From NCBI GenBank assembly GCA_019307805.1, contig JAFDIX010000005.1, positions 1 through 18,005 on the forward strand: a stretch of DNA of 18,005 nucleotides. The letters are read 5' to 3'. The notes below the pieces were generated by a model that was not told the origin of the DNA, did not search any database, and saw nothing but the letters and a program-made list of their open reading frames with translations. The stretch comes from Deltaproteobacteria bacterium. GTDB lineage: Bacteria > Desulfobacterota > DSM-4660 > Desulfatiglandales > HGW-15. The position numbers and the translations under genes were made by a program. Of this stretch, positions 1 to 6,987 are shown one piece after another. How positions within the stretch are numbered: position 1 is the first letter of the stretch; the number at the start of each line of letters is the position of its first letter.

Positions 1-60
1 TTGTTTTTTGGGATTTGTTATTTGAAATTTCAATAAGGCAATGAATTTTCAACAAAGCAA
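1..60. repeat. Fragment of AT-rich simple repeat at window edge
   Basis: The first 35 or so bases consist of iterated TTTG/ATTTG units with the palindrome GAAATTTC near position 25. Low-complexity tracts of this style occur between genes in many Desulfobacterota genomes, often near four-helix-bundle (IVP-like) genes; that association is from memory. The edge of the window hides the rest. No gene is supported from 1 to 114. A weak CCCC/GGGG hairpin at 98-109 lies just past the prpF stop codon but has no T-tract. Confidence 0.25.
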
Positions 61-114
61 TTCCCTCTGGTGCAGGATTCGTTACTATGTCATTTCCCCC
101 CTTACGGGGTGTTT

Positions 115-1314
115 TCAGCCGATTTTGAAACAGCTTTCGGGGACGTACACAAAACCGTCCATCAACCGCCGAGCAGTCCGGCCCACGGCCGCTTCCCTGA
201 TTGAAACCCCGTTTTCATTGTTTTCTATTTCAATGCCAATGGACATAATCCCACCCGGATGGCCAAGACGGAATTCCTTCCTCTCGAGCACGGAACCATC
301 CAGCAGATCATAAAGGACAGTCCCTCTCATTTTGGCCGCACCGGCAGTACACATGGCTCCAACGACTGCATATAACTTATGCAGGGGCGTGTCACTTCAC
401 CCCTTCCATATGATTCGGGCCACCATATCGATCTCTTTTTTGCGAATCATGCGGCCCTTCACGGTTTCATAGTCCTGGGGTTCACTGACAAAGGCAATCT
501 TGGGCATGTCTTTACTGGTCCTGGCAGCGTCTTCAGGGGTGAAGGCCATGCCCAGCATGACTGCTGCCCTGCCTCGAATGGCCTCAAGTTTCCCCCTTAT
601 TTGTTCACTGCGGTCAATCTCATGGATTTCTGTTCCCTGCAGCCCCAGATCCACGGCCCGCACAAATACGATGGGGTTTATTGCATCCACGATGGAGACC
701 GGGATATCCCCCACTCCGGGTACAGATATTACATCAGTGGCTTTTCCTGTGGGAAAAAGCTTCCCGGTAATCTCCCCGCCGGGTTGGGAAAAGCGAAGGG
801 TGATTTTTCCGCCTGTTCCCGGGACGCCGTCGATGGCATACTCCCCTTCGTCAAGGTAGCGGCCGTCTTTGATTGGAACGTCGGCAATGATCAATTTTCC
901 AGAGTTTTCATGGAGGATTCGAACGCTGGTAACGGGCTCTACCGGGGTGACCATGCCCTCTTCAATGGCAAAACAGGCCACGGCAGAAGGGATGTTCCCG
1001 CAACTCTTGCCTTTGTAATCCACAGAGGGTTCATCGACCGAAACCAGGCCGAAGGTCCACCCTAAATCATAATCCGGGTCCTCTGAGGGGCTGATAATGG
1101 ATAGGAGGCTGCTTGTGTAAGAGCCCCCCCCCATGCCGTCAATCTGCCGCCGGTTGGGGTCCGGTTTCCGGGGATTTTCCGGATCCGGGCTCCCATAGGC
1201 GGCAAGGATCACACGATCCCTTGCCAAAGGGTCCTCCGGGAGATCCTTTGCATGAAAAAAGAGGCCCTTGCTGGTGCCTCCTCGCATATATACCGCGGGA
1301 ATTCTTTTCTGCAT
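115..1314 (-). CDS. prpF: PrpF-family isomerase with in-frame TGA (candidate selenoprotein, or split by a nonsense codon)
   Basis: PrpF proteins are cytoplasmic isomerases of the diaminopimelate-epimerase fold, for example 2-methylaconitate isomerase of the methylcitrate cycle. The reading frame runs 305 codons to a TGA at 397-399. It continues in the same frame, without indel, for 93 more sense codons to a TGA at 115-117, giving 399 aa if the first TGA is read. Family members are about 390-400 aa, so both parts are needed. Seen: RGGTSKG (residues 11-17), DGMGGG (59-64), the KSCGN loop with Cys105 that matches the family's catalytic cysteine, and VGRTARRLMDGFVYVP in the last 25 residues. Where I recall a conserved Lys in an SK pair (about residue 69), this protein has Ser. 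The start is ATG with AAGGAG 11 nt upstream. The gene stands alone, so a methylcitrate role is not supported by neighbours. Family call is firm; the meaning of the TGA is not. Confidence 0.85.
366..384 (-). promoter_or_regulatory. SECIS-like hairpin just after the in-frame TGA of prpF
   Basis: On the minus-strand mRNA the segment CUGCAUA-AGUUA-UAUGCAG forms a perfect 7-bp stem closed by a 5-nt loop. Counting the U of UGA (399) as 1, the stem starts at +16 and the loop G and U are +24 and +25. In the E. coli fdhF SECIS the stem starts at +15 and the SelB-contacting G and U are +23 and +24 (recalled). A stem of at least four pairs, a small loop with G among its first two bases and a loop 16-37 nt after UGA is the usual bacterial SECIS description, and all three are met. 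It also lies in coding sequence, so chance is possible. Confidence 0.6.
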
Positions 1315-1416
1315 TCTCTGGGATTCTCCTTGATTATTTTTTGAAAAATAAATGACTTTAGTTCTAGCGTCCCTTTTGGGGATGTTTGAAACTCATCGCC
1401 TCTAAGCGGAGAGAAG

Positions 1417-1446
1417 ATTATATTGTGTCGCGCTACAACTTGTCAT
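1417..1446 (-). promoter_or_regulatory. Predicted sigma70 promoter of prpF
   Basis: Reading the minus strand, ATGACA (1446-1441, 5/6 to TTGACA) is followed by an 18-nt spacer and a perfect TATAAT (1422-1417). A transcript would start near 1410, leaving a leader of about 95 nt before the prpF ATG. The -35 box coincides with the outer end of the intergenic palindromic repeat (1441-1546). Confidence 0.55.
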
Positions 1447-1546
1447 TCCGGCCTTCGAGCCGGAATCCAGGGGAAAACTGAACCGCAGAAATTCTGGATG
1501 CCGGTCGAAGATCCCGTCTTCAGCGGGGATCAAGTCCGGCATGACG
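1441..1546. repeat. Intergenic palindromic repeat element (about 106 bp)
   Basis: The ends are imperfect inverted repeats: GTCATTCCGGCCTTCGA at 1442-1458 against the complement of TCAAGTCCGGCATGAC at 1530-1545. Inside are two further hairpins, CCGGC/GCCGG at 1448-1463 and GATCCCG/CGGGGATC at about 1510-1531. This resembles the widespread small non-coding palindromic elements with GTCATTCC...GGAATGAC-like ends found between genes in many proteobacteria. It fills most of the 311-nt space between prpF and the next gene (1315-1625). Nothing else was seen there apart from the prpF promoter. Confidence 0.7.
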
Positions 1547-1625
1547 GTTAGAGCAATTCTGACTTGAACAATGGTTGCTTCTAATCAACCTATCAAAATT
1601 CCCTTGTCTTATAGAAGAGGGTTGT

Positions 1626-3323
1626 TCAGTGGGTGGTCTTCTGAACACCCCCCGGCACAAACCGAAAATGGCTTGTCTGGGCCAGCTCTTCCATGCCCTC
1701 GCTTTCTGTCACGAATTTCAGGGACAAAGTCACCGAGGACACTGCTTCCAGGAGGTCCGGAGCATTCTTCTTCGTCCTTTTGAATGACAGAAATATTCCC
1801 CATGCATCCGGCAGCATTGTCCCGGGCACAAAAGAAAAGCCATGGTTCCCGTTCTTGTCTGCTACGGACAGGGAAATGACCGTATTATCGCGGGTATTTT
1901 CATGAATTTCCACAAATTTTCTATTGTCCACGTAGAGGGTAAGCTCATTTTGGCCCTGGAAAATGCCCTGAAAGAGAAGTCGAAGCCGGGCCATATTCCT
2001 CCCCTCATTCTGAATCACGAAATCCCCATCCATGCCAAAATATTTAAATTTTTCGTGGCACGCCTGATAGGTTTTTTCCCCTATTGAGGGCGTCTCGACC
2101 TCTTCATTGTCCGGGTGCATTTGCTGGGTCATCTCATGGAACTGCATTTTCTTTAGAAAGCCGCAGAGGATGTCCCGGTCCTTTCCCATGGCATCAAAAT
2201 ACAGGGCTGCCAGGATATCGGCTTCCGATTCAAAATCAGGGTGGTAACCAAGGAGCCTGACCGGAGCGACCTGGGAAGGAAGTATTCCCGCCACGCCCAA
2301 CACCTCAAACATGGGCCCGGCAAAGAGGCTCGCAACAGCCCCTGCAGCGACTGCAATCCCCTTGGACAGTTTTTCCATCTCGATATCCTTGGTTCGCTCG
2401 AGAAACTGTCGAAGGGCATGCCGCCGCTCGATATGGGCGACCGCCCGAATAAGCATGGCCTCTATTTCCTCATCATGTTCCAGGGATTCGAGGAATGCGG
2501 TAGTCACAACCACCTTGCCTGCTGGAATGGCATAGGCCCCTACGTGATCACTCTGGATGAGATCAAAGGAGTATTCATAGCCCATAAGGGGGAAGGGCCA
2601 GTTATTGAGCACGGTTCTTCCCATTTTATCCAACTGGATGTCCGCGTCGGTACCCACCAGAAAGGGTCCCAGCCCACCAAGGCGGGCCGACCATTCCCTG
2701 GCCAATGCTGTCTCCAGGGGGAAGTCAGGCACATAGAGGGTCTTGCTGAAACAAAAGGCACACTTCCGGTATCCCTCCTTTTCAGCGTCCTGGGGCTTCA
2801 TGCGATGGGTATTTTCTGCAGATGGTAAATGATTCGAGGTAAAGAGATGGTACATTTTGCTTACCTTGTTCCCAAAAACATATAGATTGTTTTCACTTGT
2901 AAGGGGGGTAAGGAGAATCTCCCGGATTTTTTCAGGAGGGGTGTTCTTGATATGATTTTTCCGGAAGAAATAGGTTATTTTCCCATGGCCATGGATCGGA
3001 TTATATAGATTCAACCATACCACCGAACCCTTAAATCCCATTTCCTCCACTTCGGCAACAATGGTTTCATCCTGAAAAAAAATCGGGCTTAAGGATTTAT
3101 TGAATTGGTATTCAATGCCCTTATGCCTTCCAAAACCGAAATTGAATTTATTGAGAGGAGGAATAATTTGAATCTTTTGGCCTATGAGGTTCCTTGAAAT
3201 GCGTTTTTCCAGCCCGGAATCAACGGGACTCTTTTTTTTCCAGAATGCGTCGCAAAGTGATGGCAACAGAAAAAAAACCATGACCAACATGCAAACAGGT
3301 ATGATTTTGGTAAATACTTTCAT
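1626..3323 (-). CDS. Exported M48-peptidase-like protein with degenerate catalytic motif
   Basis: This 565-aa protein begins with a signal peptide (residues 1-27, likely cleaved after CDA). Residues about 150-192 resemble an Ada/ComEA-type metal-binding module: YHL-x-SNHLP, then EAEKEGYRKCAFCF with CxxC at 188-191, although the usual first Cys is missing. Residues about 255-380 match the M48 metalloprotease core: AYAIPAGKVVVTTAFLESL, a helix in the HExxH position, ERRH after it, and ESEAD (365-369), normally the third zinc ligand. The HExxH site reads RAVAH (293-297), so the first His and the catalytic Glu are lost. Two hydrophobic stretches (about 322-356) follow, then an unassigned C-terminal domain (about 430-565). 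I infer a non-catalytic envelope protein, perhaps a scaffold or inhibitor. Start is ATG with a weak GGGAAA upstream. Confidence 0.7.
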   Translation of the reverse strand: MKVFTKIIPVCMLVMVFFLLPSLCDAFWKKKSPVDSGLEKRISRNLIGQKIQIIPPLNKFNFGFGRHKGIEYQFNKSLSPIFFQDETIVAEVEEMGFKGSVVWLNLYNPIHGHGKITYFFRKNHIKNTPPEKIREILLTPLTSENNLYVFGNKVSKMYHLFTSNHLPSAENTHRMKPQDAEKEGYRKCAFCFSKTLYVPDFPLETALAREWSARLGGLGPFLVGTDADIQLDKMGRTVLNNWPFPLMGYEYSFDLIQSDHVGAYAIPAGKVVVTTAFLESLEHDEEIEAMLIRAVAHIERRHALRQFLERTKDIEMEKLSKGIAVAAGAVASLFAGPMFEVLGVAGILPSQVAPVRLLGYHPDFESEADILAALYFDAMGKDRDILCGFLKKMQFHEMTQQMHPDNEEVETPSIGEKTYQACHEKFKYFGMDGDFVIQNEGRNMARLRLLFQGIFQGQNELTLYVDNRKFVEIHENTRDNTVISLSVADKNGNHGFSFVPGTMLPDAWGIFLSFKRTKKNAPDLLEAVSSVTLSLKFVTESEGMEELAQTSHFRFVPGGVQKTTH

Positions 3324-3389
3324 TTTGATTTCCCAGTAAGAAAGTTTAAGGTTCCGAATCTTGAACAGCGGAATACATTGTAATTCCTA

Positions 3390-3418
3390 AAGATATGCAC
3401 TGGTTATAACAAAATCAA
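3390..3418 (-). promoter_or_regulatory. Possible promoter of the M48-like gene
   Basis: On the minus strand TTGATT (3418-3413) and TATCTT (3395-3390) are separated by 17 nt, each matching 4 of 6 consensus positions. It lies about 70 nt upstream of the start codon in the divergent space shared with the thioesterase gene. A perfect TTGACA on the plus strand (3506-3511) lies ahead of the thioesterase gene but has no convincing -10 at normal spacing. Confidence 0.3.
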
Positions 3419-3554
3419 GCGGCTGCCTTTCCCATGATTCCCCGCCATGAATGATTGTGCCCTCCGTCTTGAAACGACACCTTTTGATTTGCACAATAAA
3501 ATCCCTTGACATATGATCCGGGCGAATTCCTTGTGATACAGGAGAACAGGTCTC

Positions 3555-3962
3555 ATGACAAACGATACTCTCAAAAAGGAGATTCTCGAAAGAATTTCTA
3601 GCTACCCCCTGGTAGATCTCCTTCAGCTGAAGGTCTTATCTCTGACCGATGGATACTGTGAGGTGGCAGCCCCGCGAAGTGAAAAATTTGACGGTATCTA
3701 TGATTCCTTTCATGGCGGCGTGCTCATGACCATTGCTGATATCACCGCCGGAATGGCTATTTTAACGAAAACAGGCCCTGATATGCAGATGGCCACAACG
3801 GACATGAATATCCGGTTTCTCGCCCCCTGTCTGACCGATGTGACTGTAGAGGCGAAGGTGATCAAATTCGGAAAGACCATGTGCCCGGTTACCGCTGATC
3901 TCTTTGACTCAGAACGGCAGCATGTGGCTGTGGCCCAGGTAAGCTACATGCTCCTCAAGTAG
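3555..3962 (+). CDS. PaaI-type hotdog-fold thioesterase
   Basis: 135 aa, the usual size for a single hotdog domain. Proteins of this family hydrolyse acyl-CoA or related thioesters in the cytoplasm, and the substrate cannot be told from sequence. The diagnostic segment is FHGGVLMTIADITAGMAI at 52-69: the HGG turn followed by the long central helix carrying Asp62, which corresponds to the usual catalytic acidic residue position. The beta strands after it (TTDMNIRFLAPC, then VEAKVIKFGKT and VAVAQVSYML) complete the fold. An AGGAG ribosome site lies about 10 nt before the ATG. It is the first gene of a plus-strand run with a methyltransferase 115 nt downstream; whether they are cotranscribed is unclear. 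Confidence 0.88.
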   Translation: MTNDTLKKEILERISSYPLVDLLQLKVLSLTDGYCEVAAPRSEKFDGIYDSFHGGVLMTIADITAGMAILTKTGPDMQMATTDMNIRFLAPCLTDVTVEAKVIKFGKTMCPVTADLFDSERQHVAVAQVSYMLLK

Positions 3963-4012
3963 GTCCGTTACCCTACAAAAACCGCACCAGAGAGCCCTGT
4001 ACTGCTGCAGAT

Positions 4013-4030
4013 CCCCGCCTATTGGCGGGG
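4013..4030 (+). other. GC-rich hairpin between thioesterase and methyltransferase genes
   Basis: CCCCGCC-TATT-GGCGGGG is a perfect 7-bp stem with a 4-nt loop, 50 nt after the thioesterase stop. No T-tract follows, so it does not look like an intrinsic terminator. It may stabilise a processed mRNA end or be a small repeat. Confidence 0.5.
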
Positions 4031-4077
4031 CCACGGGCAGATTCACGGACAAAGGGAAAAATCGCATCGGGGGTATT

Positions 4078-4773
4078 ATGATGCCGAAAGGAAAGCCTGA
4101 AAAAATATTTGATGAATGGCGTGATAGATATAATGCCTGGTTTACAACACCCATGGGCGCACTCATCAAACACTATGAAACAGAACTTGTAATGGCGATG
4201 TTGAGGCCTGCACCTGGGGAGCGGATTCTGGACGCAGGGTGCGGAACCGGGATTTTTACTCAAGACATATTTGTTCCCGGCACCCGTGTGGTCGGACTCG
4301 AATTGTCATTCCCCATGCTTCAAGGGGCAGTGGGGCGATTCCAGGGAAGACCATTTCAGGGTATTCAGGGTGATATAAACCGCCTCCCATTCTCGAACAA
4401 TGCATTTGACAGGACGGTTTCCGTGACGGCCCTCGAGTTCATCGAGGATGCCGAAGGGGCGGTCCGGGAGCTGTTTCGCGTCACCCATCCGGGAGGGTCT
4501 GTTGTGATGGCTACCCTCAACAGTCTCAGCCCCTGGGCCGCACGCAGAAAAACGGCAGGAAAAAAAGGACATCCTTTGTTCAAGCAGGCCATTTTCAGGT
4601 CACCCCGGGAGATCAGGGCCCTGACACCTGTGAAAGGCACGCTAAAGACGGCCATATTTTTTAAAAAGGAAGACCCCCTTGATCTGGCCGGAGTGAATGA
4701 GGAAAAGGGACAATCAGCAGGCCTGGATACCGGTGCTTTTATCGTAGTGCGCTGGAGGAAACCTAACCGTTAA
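4078..4773 (+). CDS. Class I SAM-dependent methyltransferase (UbiE/Methyltransf_11-like)
   Basis: 231 aa with a Rossmann-type SAM-binding core. Motif I is LDAGCGTGIF at 51-60. The acidic end of strand 2 is VVGLELS at about 71-77. GDINRLPFSNNAFDRTVSVTALEFIED (about 98-124) carries the motif II/III acidic residue and the post-strand 4 segment, and ELFRVTHPGGSVVMA (about 131-145) is the usual strand 5 region. The substrate is unknown; small-molecule methyltransferases with this core act on quinones, lipids or metabolites. Two ATG codons lie in tandem (4078 and 4081), and the GGGGG seven nt upstream fits either. The last codons and the stop lie in a repeat end shared with other loci (4761-4794), so the C-terminus may have been set by that insertion. 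Confidence 0.85.
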   Translation: MMPKGKPEKIFDEWRDRYNAWFTTPMGALIKHYETELVMAMLRPAPGERILDAGCGTGIFTQDIFVPGTRVVGLELSFPMLQGAVGRFQGRPFQGIQGDINRLPFSNNAFDRTVSVTALEFIEDAEGAVRELFRVTHPGGSVVMATLNSLSPWAARRKTAGKKGHPLFKQAIFRSPREIRALTPVKGTLKTAIFFKKEDPLDLAGVNEEKGQSAGLDTGAFIVVRWRKPNR

Positions 4774-4794
4774 CCTGACAACCTGAGTAGTTAC
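4761..4794 (+). repeat. Dispersed repeat end (copy 1), overlapping the methyltransferase stop
   Basis: The segment ending AACCTGAGTAGTTAC matches the right end of the element at 17174-17213 (AACCTGTGTAGTTAC). The preceding bases are alike too: AACCGTTAACCTGACAACC here against AACCGTGAACCTAACAACC there. Over about 31 nt only three positions differ. No partner left end is visible upstream, so this is a solo end. Confidence 0.65.
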
Positions 4795-4814
4795 TACTTT
4801 TTAACATACAGATC

Positions 4815-6275
4815 ATGTCTCAAACAGAAACAGCATTATCAGGACAAAAACGACACGGCTTGAGGGCCTACAAATGGAAGGCCCTGGCCACGGTAGCCAT
4901 GGGGACCATCATGGCCACCATGGACATGAGCATTGTCAACCTTTCCTTTCCCACCCTTACCAGGGTGTTCGGTGCCGATCTGGACACCGTGATGTGGACC
5001 ACTCTGGCCTACATCCTGGTGAGCGTCAGCACCATACTCATTGTGGGAAGAATCGGCGATATGGTGGGGAGGAAGAGGGTCTATACCCTGGGGATATTCG
5101 TCTTTACACTGGGTGTGGTGGCATGTTCACTGTCCCAGAGCATAGGGCAGCTGATTTTTTTCAGGTCCCTTCAAGCCGTGGGTGCAGCCATGACTATCTC
5201 CTGCGGTACGGCCATTGTCACCGAGGCCTTTCCATCGGAGGAACTGGGAAGGGGCCTTGGGCTGATGGGGGTGGCGGTGTCCGCCGGTTTTATCAGTGGC
5301 CCTGTGATAGGGGGCCTTCTGCTGGACTGGATAGACTGGCGAGCCATATTTTACATGCGCGCACCCGTGGGTTTGGTGACGGTGATCATGGCCCATGTCC
5401 TGCTTCAGGAAGAAAAAAGGGGTGACAGCAGGATCCGACTGGATCTCCGGGGGGCGATTCTCTCATCCGTCGGCCTCTTCAGCCTCATCTTCGGGCTTAG
5501 TCAGCTCAAGAGGATGGGGACTGATTCTCCGGCGGTTTGGCTTATGGTCGGAACGGGGCTCATTCTCCTTGTGCTGTTTGTTGTGCTGGAACGGCGGGCT
5601 GAGGACCCCATTGTGGACCTCTCCCTTTTCGAGAACCGGGTCTTTTGTGGGGCGACCGGAAGCCTTTTCTTTCTATTTGTTTCGGCACCGGCTTTTATCC
5701 TGATTATGCCATTTTATCTGATCGAGGGGATGGAATTTTCTCCGTCTACTGCGGGGCTTTTTCTCACCGTCAATTCGGCGGCCACCATGTTAACGGGCCC
5801 CATCAGCGGTTGGCTCTCGGACCGCTATGGGCCGGTCTGGTTTTCCAGTCTCGGGGCGGGTCTCACTGCTGCGGGTTTTTGCTTCATGCTCGGTTTTGAT
5901 CTCCAGACCCCGGTGACTACCATCATTGGTGTGCTGCTCATTCTGGGGATGGGTATCGGAACTTTTCAGGCGCCCAACAACAGTACCCTCATGGGGTCTG
6001 TGGACAGAAAACGCCTCGGTTCGGCTTCCGCCCTTATCGCCACTGTGCGTCAGGTGGGGCTTTCCCTGGGAATGGCTCTGGTCGGGACAATGTTTACTGC
6101 AAGGAGGGCCGCACACCAGATCCAGTTCAGCAATCAGGGGATGGAGGCAGGGCAGGCCGGGAGATTCTCCATACCCCCTGCGTTTCACGATGTTCTCCTC
6201 ATCTCGGTGATACTGGGATTCCTGGCGGTCCTTTTTTCCCTTGCCTCGGGAAAAGGGAAGGGTGGGGATGAATGA
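4815..6275 (+). CDS. MFS efflux transporter, DHA2 (EmrB/QacA-type, 14 TM)
   Basis: 486 aa, inner membrane. The DHA2 subfamily exports drugs, dyes or organic acids by proton antiport. Seen: motif D1 around ATMDMSIVNLSFPTL with Asp37, motif A GRIGDMVGRKR (78-88), the motif B Arg (R117), motif C in the helix ending GFISGPVIGG (158-167), and DWRAIFYMRAPVG (174-186), typical of EmrB-like proteins. The spread of hydrophobic stretches over 486 residues fits 14 helices, with a second-half motif A-like GWLSDRYGP near residue 335. No clear Shine-Dalgarno precedes the ATG, which is unlike its neighbours. The gene sits between two outward-facing copies of a dispersed repeat and ends at a strong terminator, so it may have been acquired as a unit (inference). 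No partner membrane-fusion protein lies beside it. Confidence 0.9.
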   Translation: MSQTETALSGQKRHGLRAYKWKALATVAMGTIMATMDMSIVNLSFPTLTRVFGADLDTVMWTTLAYILVSVSTILIVGRIGDMVGRKRVYTLGIFVFTLGVVACSLSQSIGQLIFFRSLQAVGAAMTISCGTAIVTEAFPSEELGRGLGLMGVAVSAGFISGPVIGGLLLDWIDWRAIFYMRAPVGLVTVIMAHVLLQEEKRGDSRIRLDLRGAILSSVGLFSLIFGLSQLKRMGTDSPAVWLMVGTGLILLVLFVVLERRAEDPIVDLSLFENRVFCGATGSLFFLFVSAPAFILIMPFYLIEGMEFSPSTAGLFLTVNSAATMLTGPISGWLSDRYGPVWFSSLGAGLTAAGFCFMLGFDLQTPVTTIIGVLLILGMGIGTFQAPNNSTLMGSVDRKRLGSASALIATVRQVGLSLGMALVGTMFTARRAAHQIQFSNQGMEAGQAGRFSIPPAFHDVLLISVILGFLAVLFSLASGKGKGGDE

Positions 6276-6286
6276 GTAGATTAGAG

Positions 6287-6316
6287 GTAACTATTCAGGT
6301 TTACGGTTCAAGGTTA
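6287..6316 (-). repeat. Dispersed repeat end (copy 2), after the MFS gene
   Basis: GTAACTATTCAGGTT followed by TACGGTTCAAGGTTA is the inverted counterpart of the copy at 4761-4794 and resembles the left end of the element at 16942 (GCAACTACTCAGGTT). It lies 11 nt after the MFS stop codon. No matching right end was found before 6987. Confidence 0.6.
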
Positions 6317-6362
6317 GGGAGCGATGACGAGTGAACGGGGAACGGGCAAAAAAGTGAAGAAC

Positions 6363-6405
6363 AAAGCAAAAAGGCAGAGTCCACCGGACTCTGCCTTTTT
6401 GCTTT
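6363..6405. terminator. Strong bidirectional rho-independent terminator
   Basis: A perfect 20-bp stem, AAAGCAAAAAGGCAGAGTCC (6363-6382) paired with its complement at 6386-6405, closed by a 3-nt loop (ACC). The T-rich 3' side (CTTTTTGCTTTT) is mirrored on the other strand, so it can end transcripts from the MFS gene on the plus strand and from the small gene at 6464-6673 on the minus strand. Confidence 0.92.
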
Positions 6406-6463
6406 TGCAGCTTTAGAAGGGTTAACAGCTCTACGGAACCATCACTAAAGGTTGGGTTGTAAG

Positions 6464-6673
6464 TTAACTATCCAACGGGACTAAATCGGAAGCTTCCCAT
6501 AATGCCGTTTCTTTCCCGGTGCAAACCTCTTCATTTTCGTTTAGGAGCTGCCCGGTGAAAAGATGCACGCGCACCCGAGAAGCTTGTATGCCTTTCCAGT
6601 CATCCAAGCCAATCCTTGCAGCAAATCTGAGTCTGGCCCTGGGCATCGGATTGAGGTTGAATTGTCTGTCCAT
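6464..6673 (-). CDS. Small hypothetical protein (69 aa)
   Basis: I do not recognise a family. The start chosen is the ATG at 6673, because GGAGAG lies 11 nt upstream; a GTG at 6691 would add six residues but has no ribosome site. The protein is soluble, with an Arg-rich N-terminus (PRARLRFAARIGLDDWKG) and an acidic C-terminus (NENEEVCTGKETALWEASDLVPLDS), and has no signal peptide or membrane segment. Support for being real: a TTGACA-containing promoter in AT-rich DNA, a good ribosome site and a strong terminator about 60 nt beyond the stop. It is a monocistronic gene of unknown role. Confidence 0.55.
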   Translation of the reverse strand: MDRQFNLNPMPRARLRFAARIGLDDWKGIQASRVRVHLFTGQLLNENEEVCTGKETALWEASDLVPLDS

Positions 6674-6708
6674 TGGTGCACTTCTCTCCACATTTGATAA
6701 AATTTACG

Positions 6709-6739
6709 ATAATATTGCATATATTATTTTCATTGTCAA
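6709..6739 (-). promoter_or_regulatory. Predicted promoter of the 69-aa gene
   Basis: On the minus strand a perfect TTGACA (6739-6734) is followed after 19 nt by TATTAT (6714-6709) in strongly AT-rich DNA. The start codon is 36 nt further on. The long spacer is the weak point. Confidence 0.45.
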
Positions 6740-6759
6740 GCATTTTTATTTAAATTAGA

Positions 6760-6975
6760 TATAAATTATACACTTTTATAGGAAAAAGTGTCTAAAGGAA
6801 GCCCAATGATAATATTTTTTACTAAAGGATGGGAAAAATAATTCTCTGAAGAGGGGCGTATATGCCCTGTAAACTTGCAAAGGGATCTTTAATCCTTAGG
6901 TTCAGGGCACCTCAGACATTCTACCCAATACCATAATATAATCACTACCAGGTTCGGCCCCAGGGGCTGGGGGGA
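6760..6975. other. AT-rich intergenic region with three small hairpins
   Basis: No gene is supported between 6674 and 6987. The region holds three short inverted repeats: CACTTTT/AAAAGTG (6771-6777 with 6784-6790), GGGC/GCCC around GTATAT (about 6854-6867), and AAGGGAT/ATCCTT (about 6880-6897). These sit in the probable leader of the HIT gene. They fit no riboswitch class that I recognise. Confidence 0.3.
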
Positions 6976-6987
6976 AACGGAAAGCCA

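Noticed and set aside
115..354. Independent 79-aa gene starting at 354
   Set aside because: It is in frame with prpF, encodes exactly the missing PrpF C-terminus, and lacks a ribosome site before its first ATG.
379..1065. Long plus-strand open frame (228 codons) opposite prpF
   Set aside because: It is antisense to a recognisable PrpF frame, has no family features or ribosome site, and reflects the codon structure of the opposite strand.
4013..4030. Hairpin as a rho-independent terminator after the thioesterase gene
   Set aside because: The stem is perfect but no T-tract follows on either strand.
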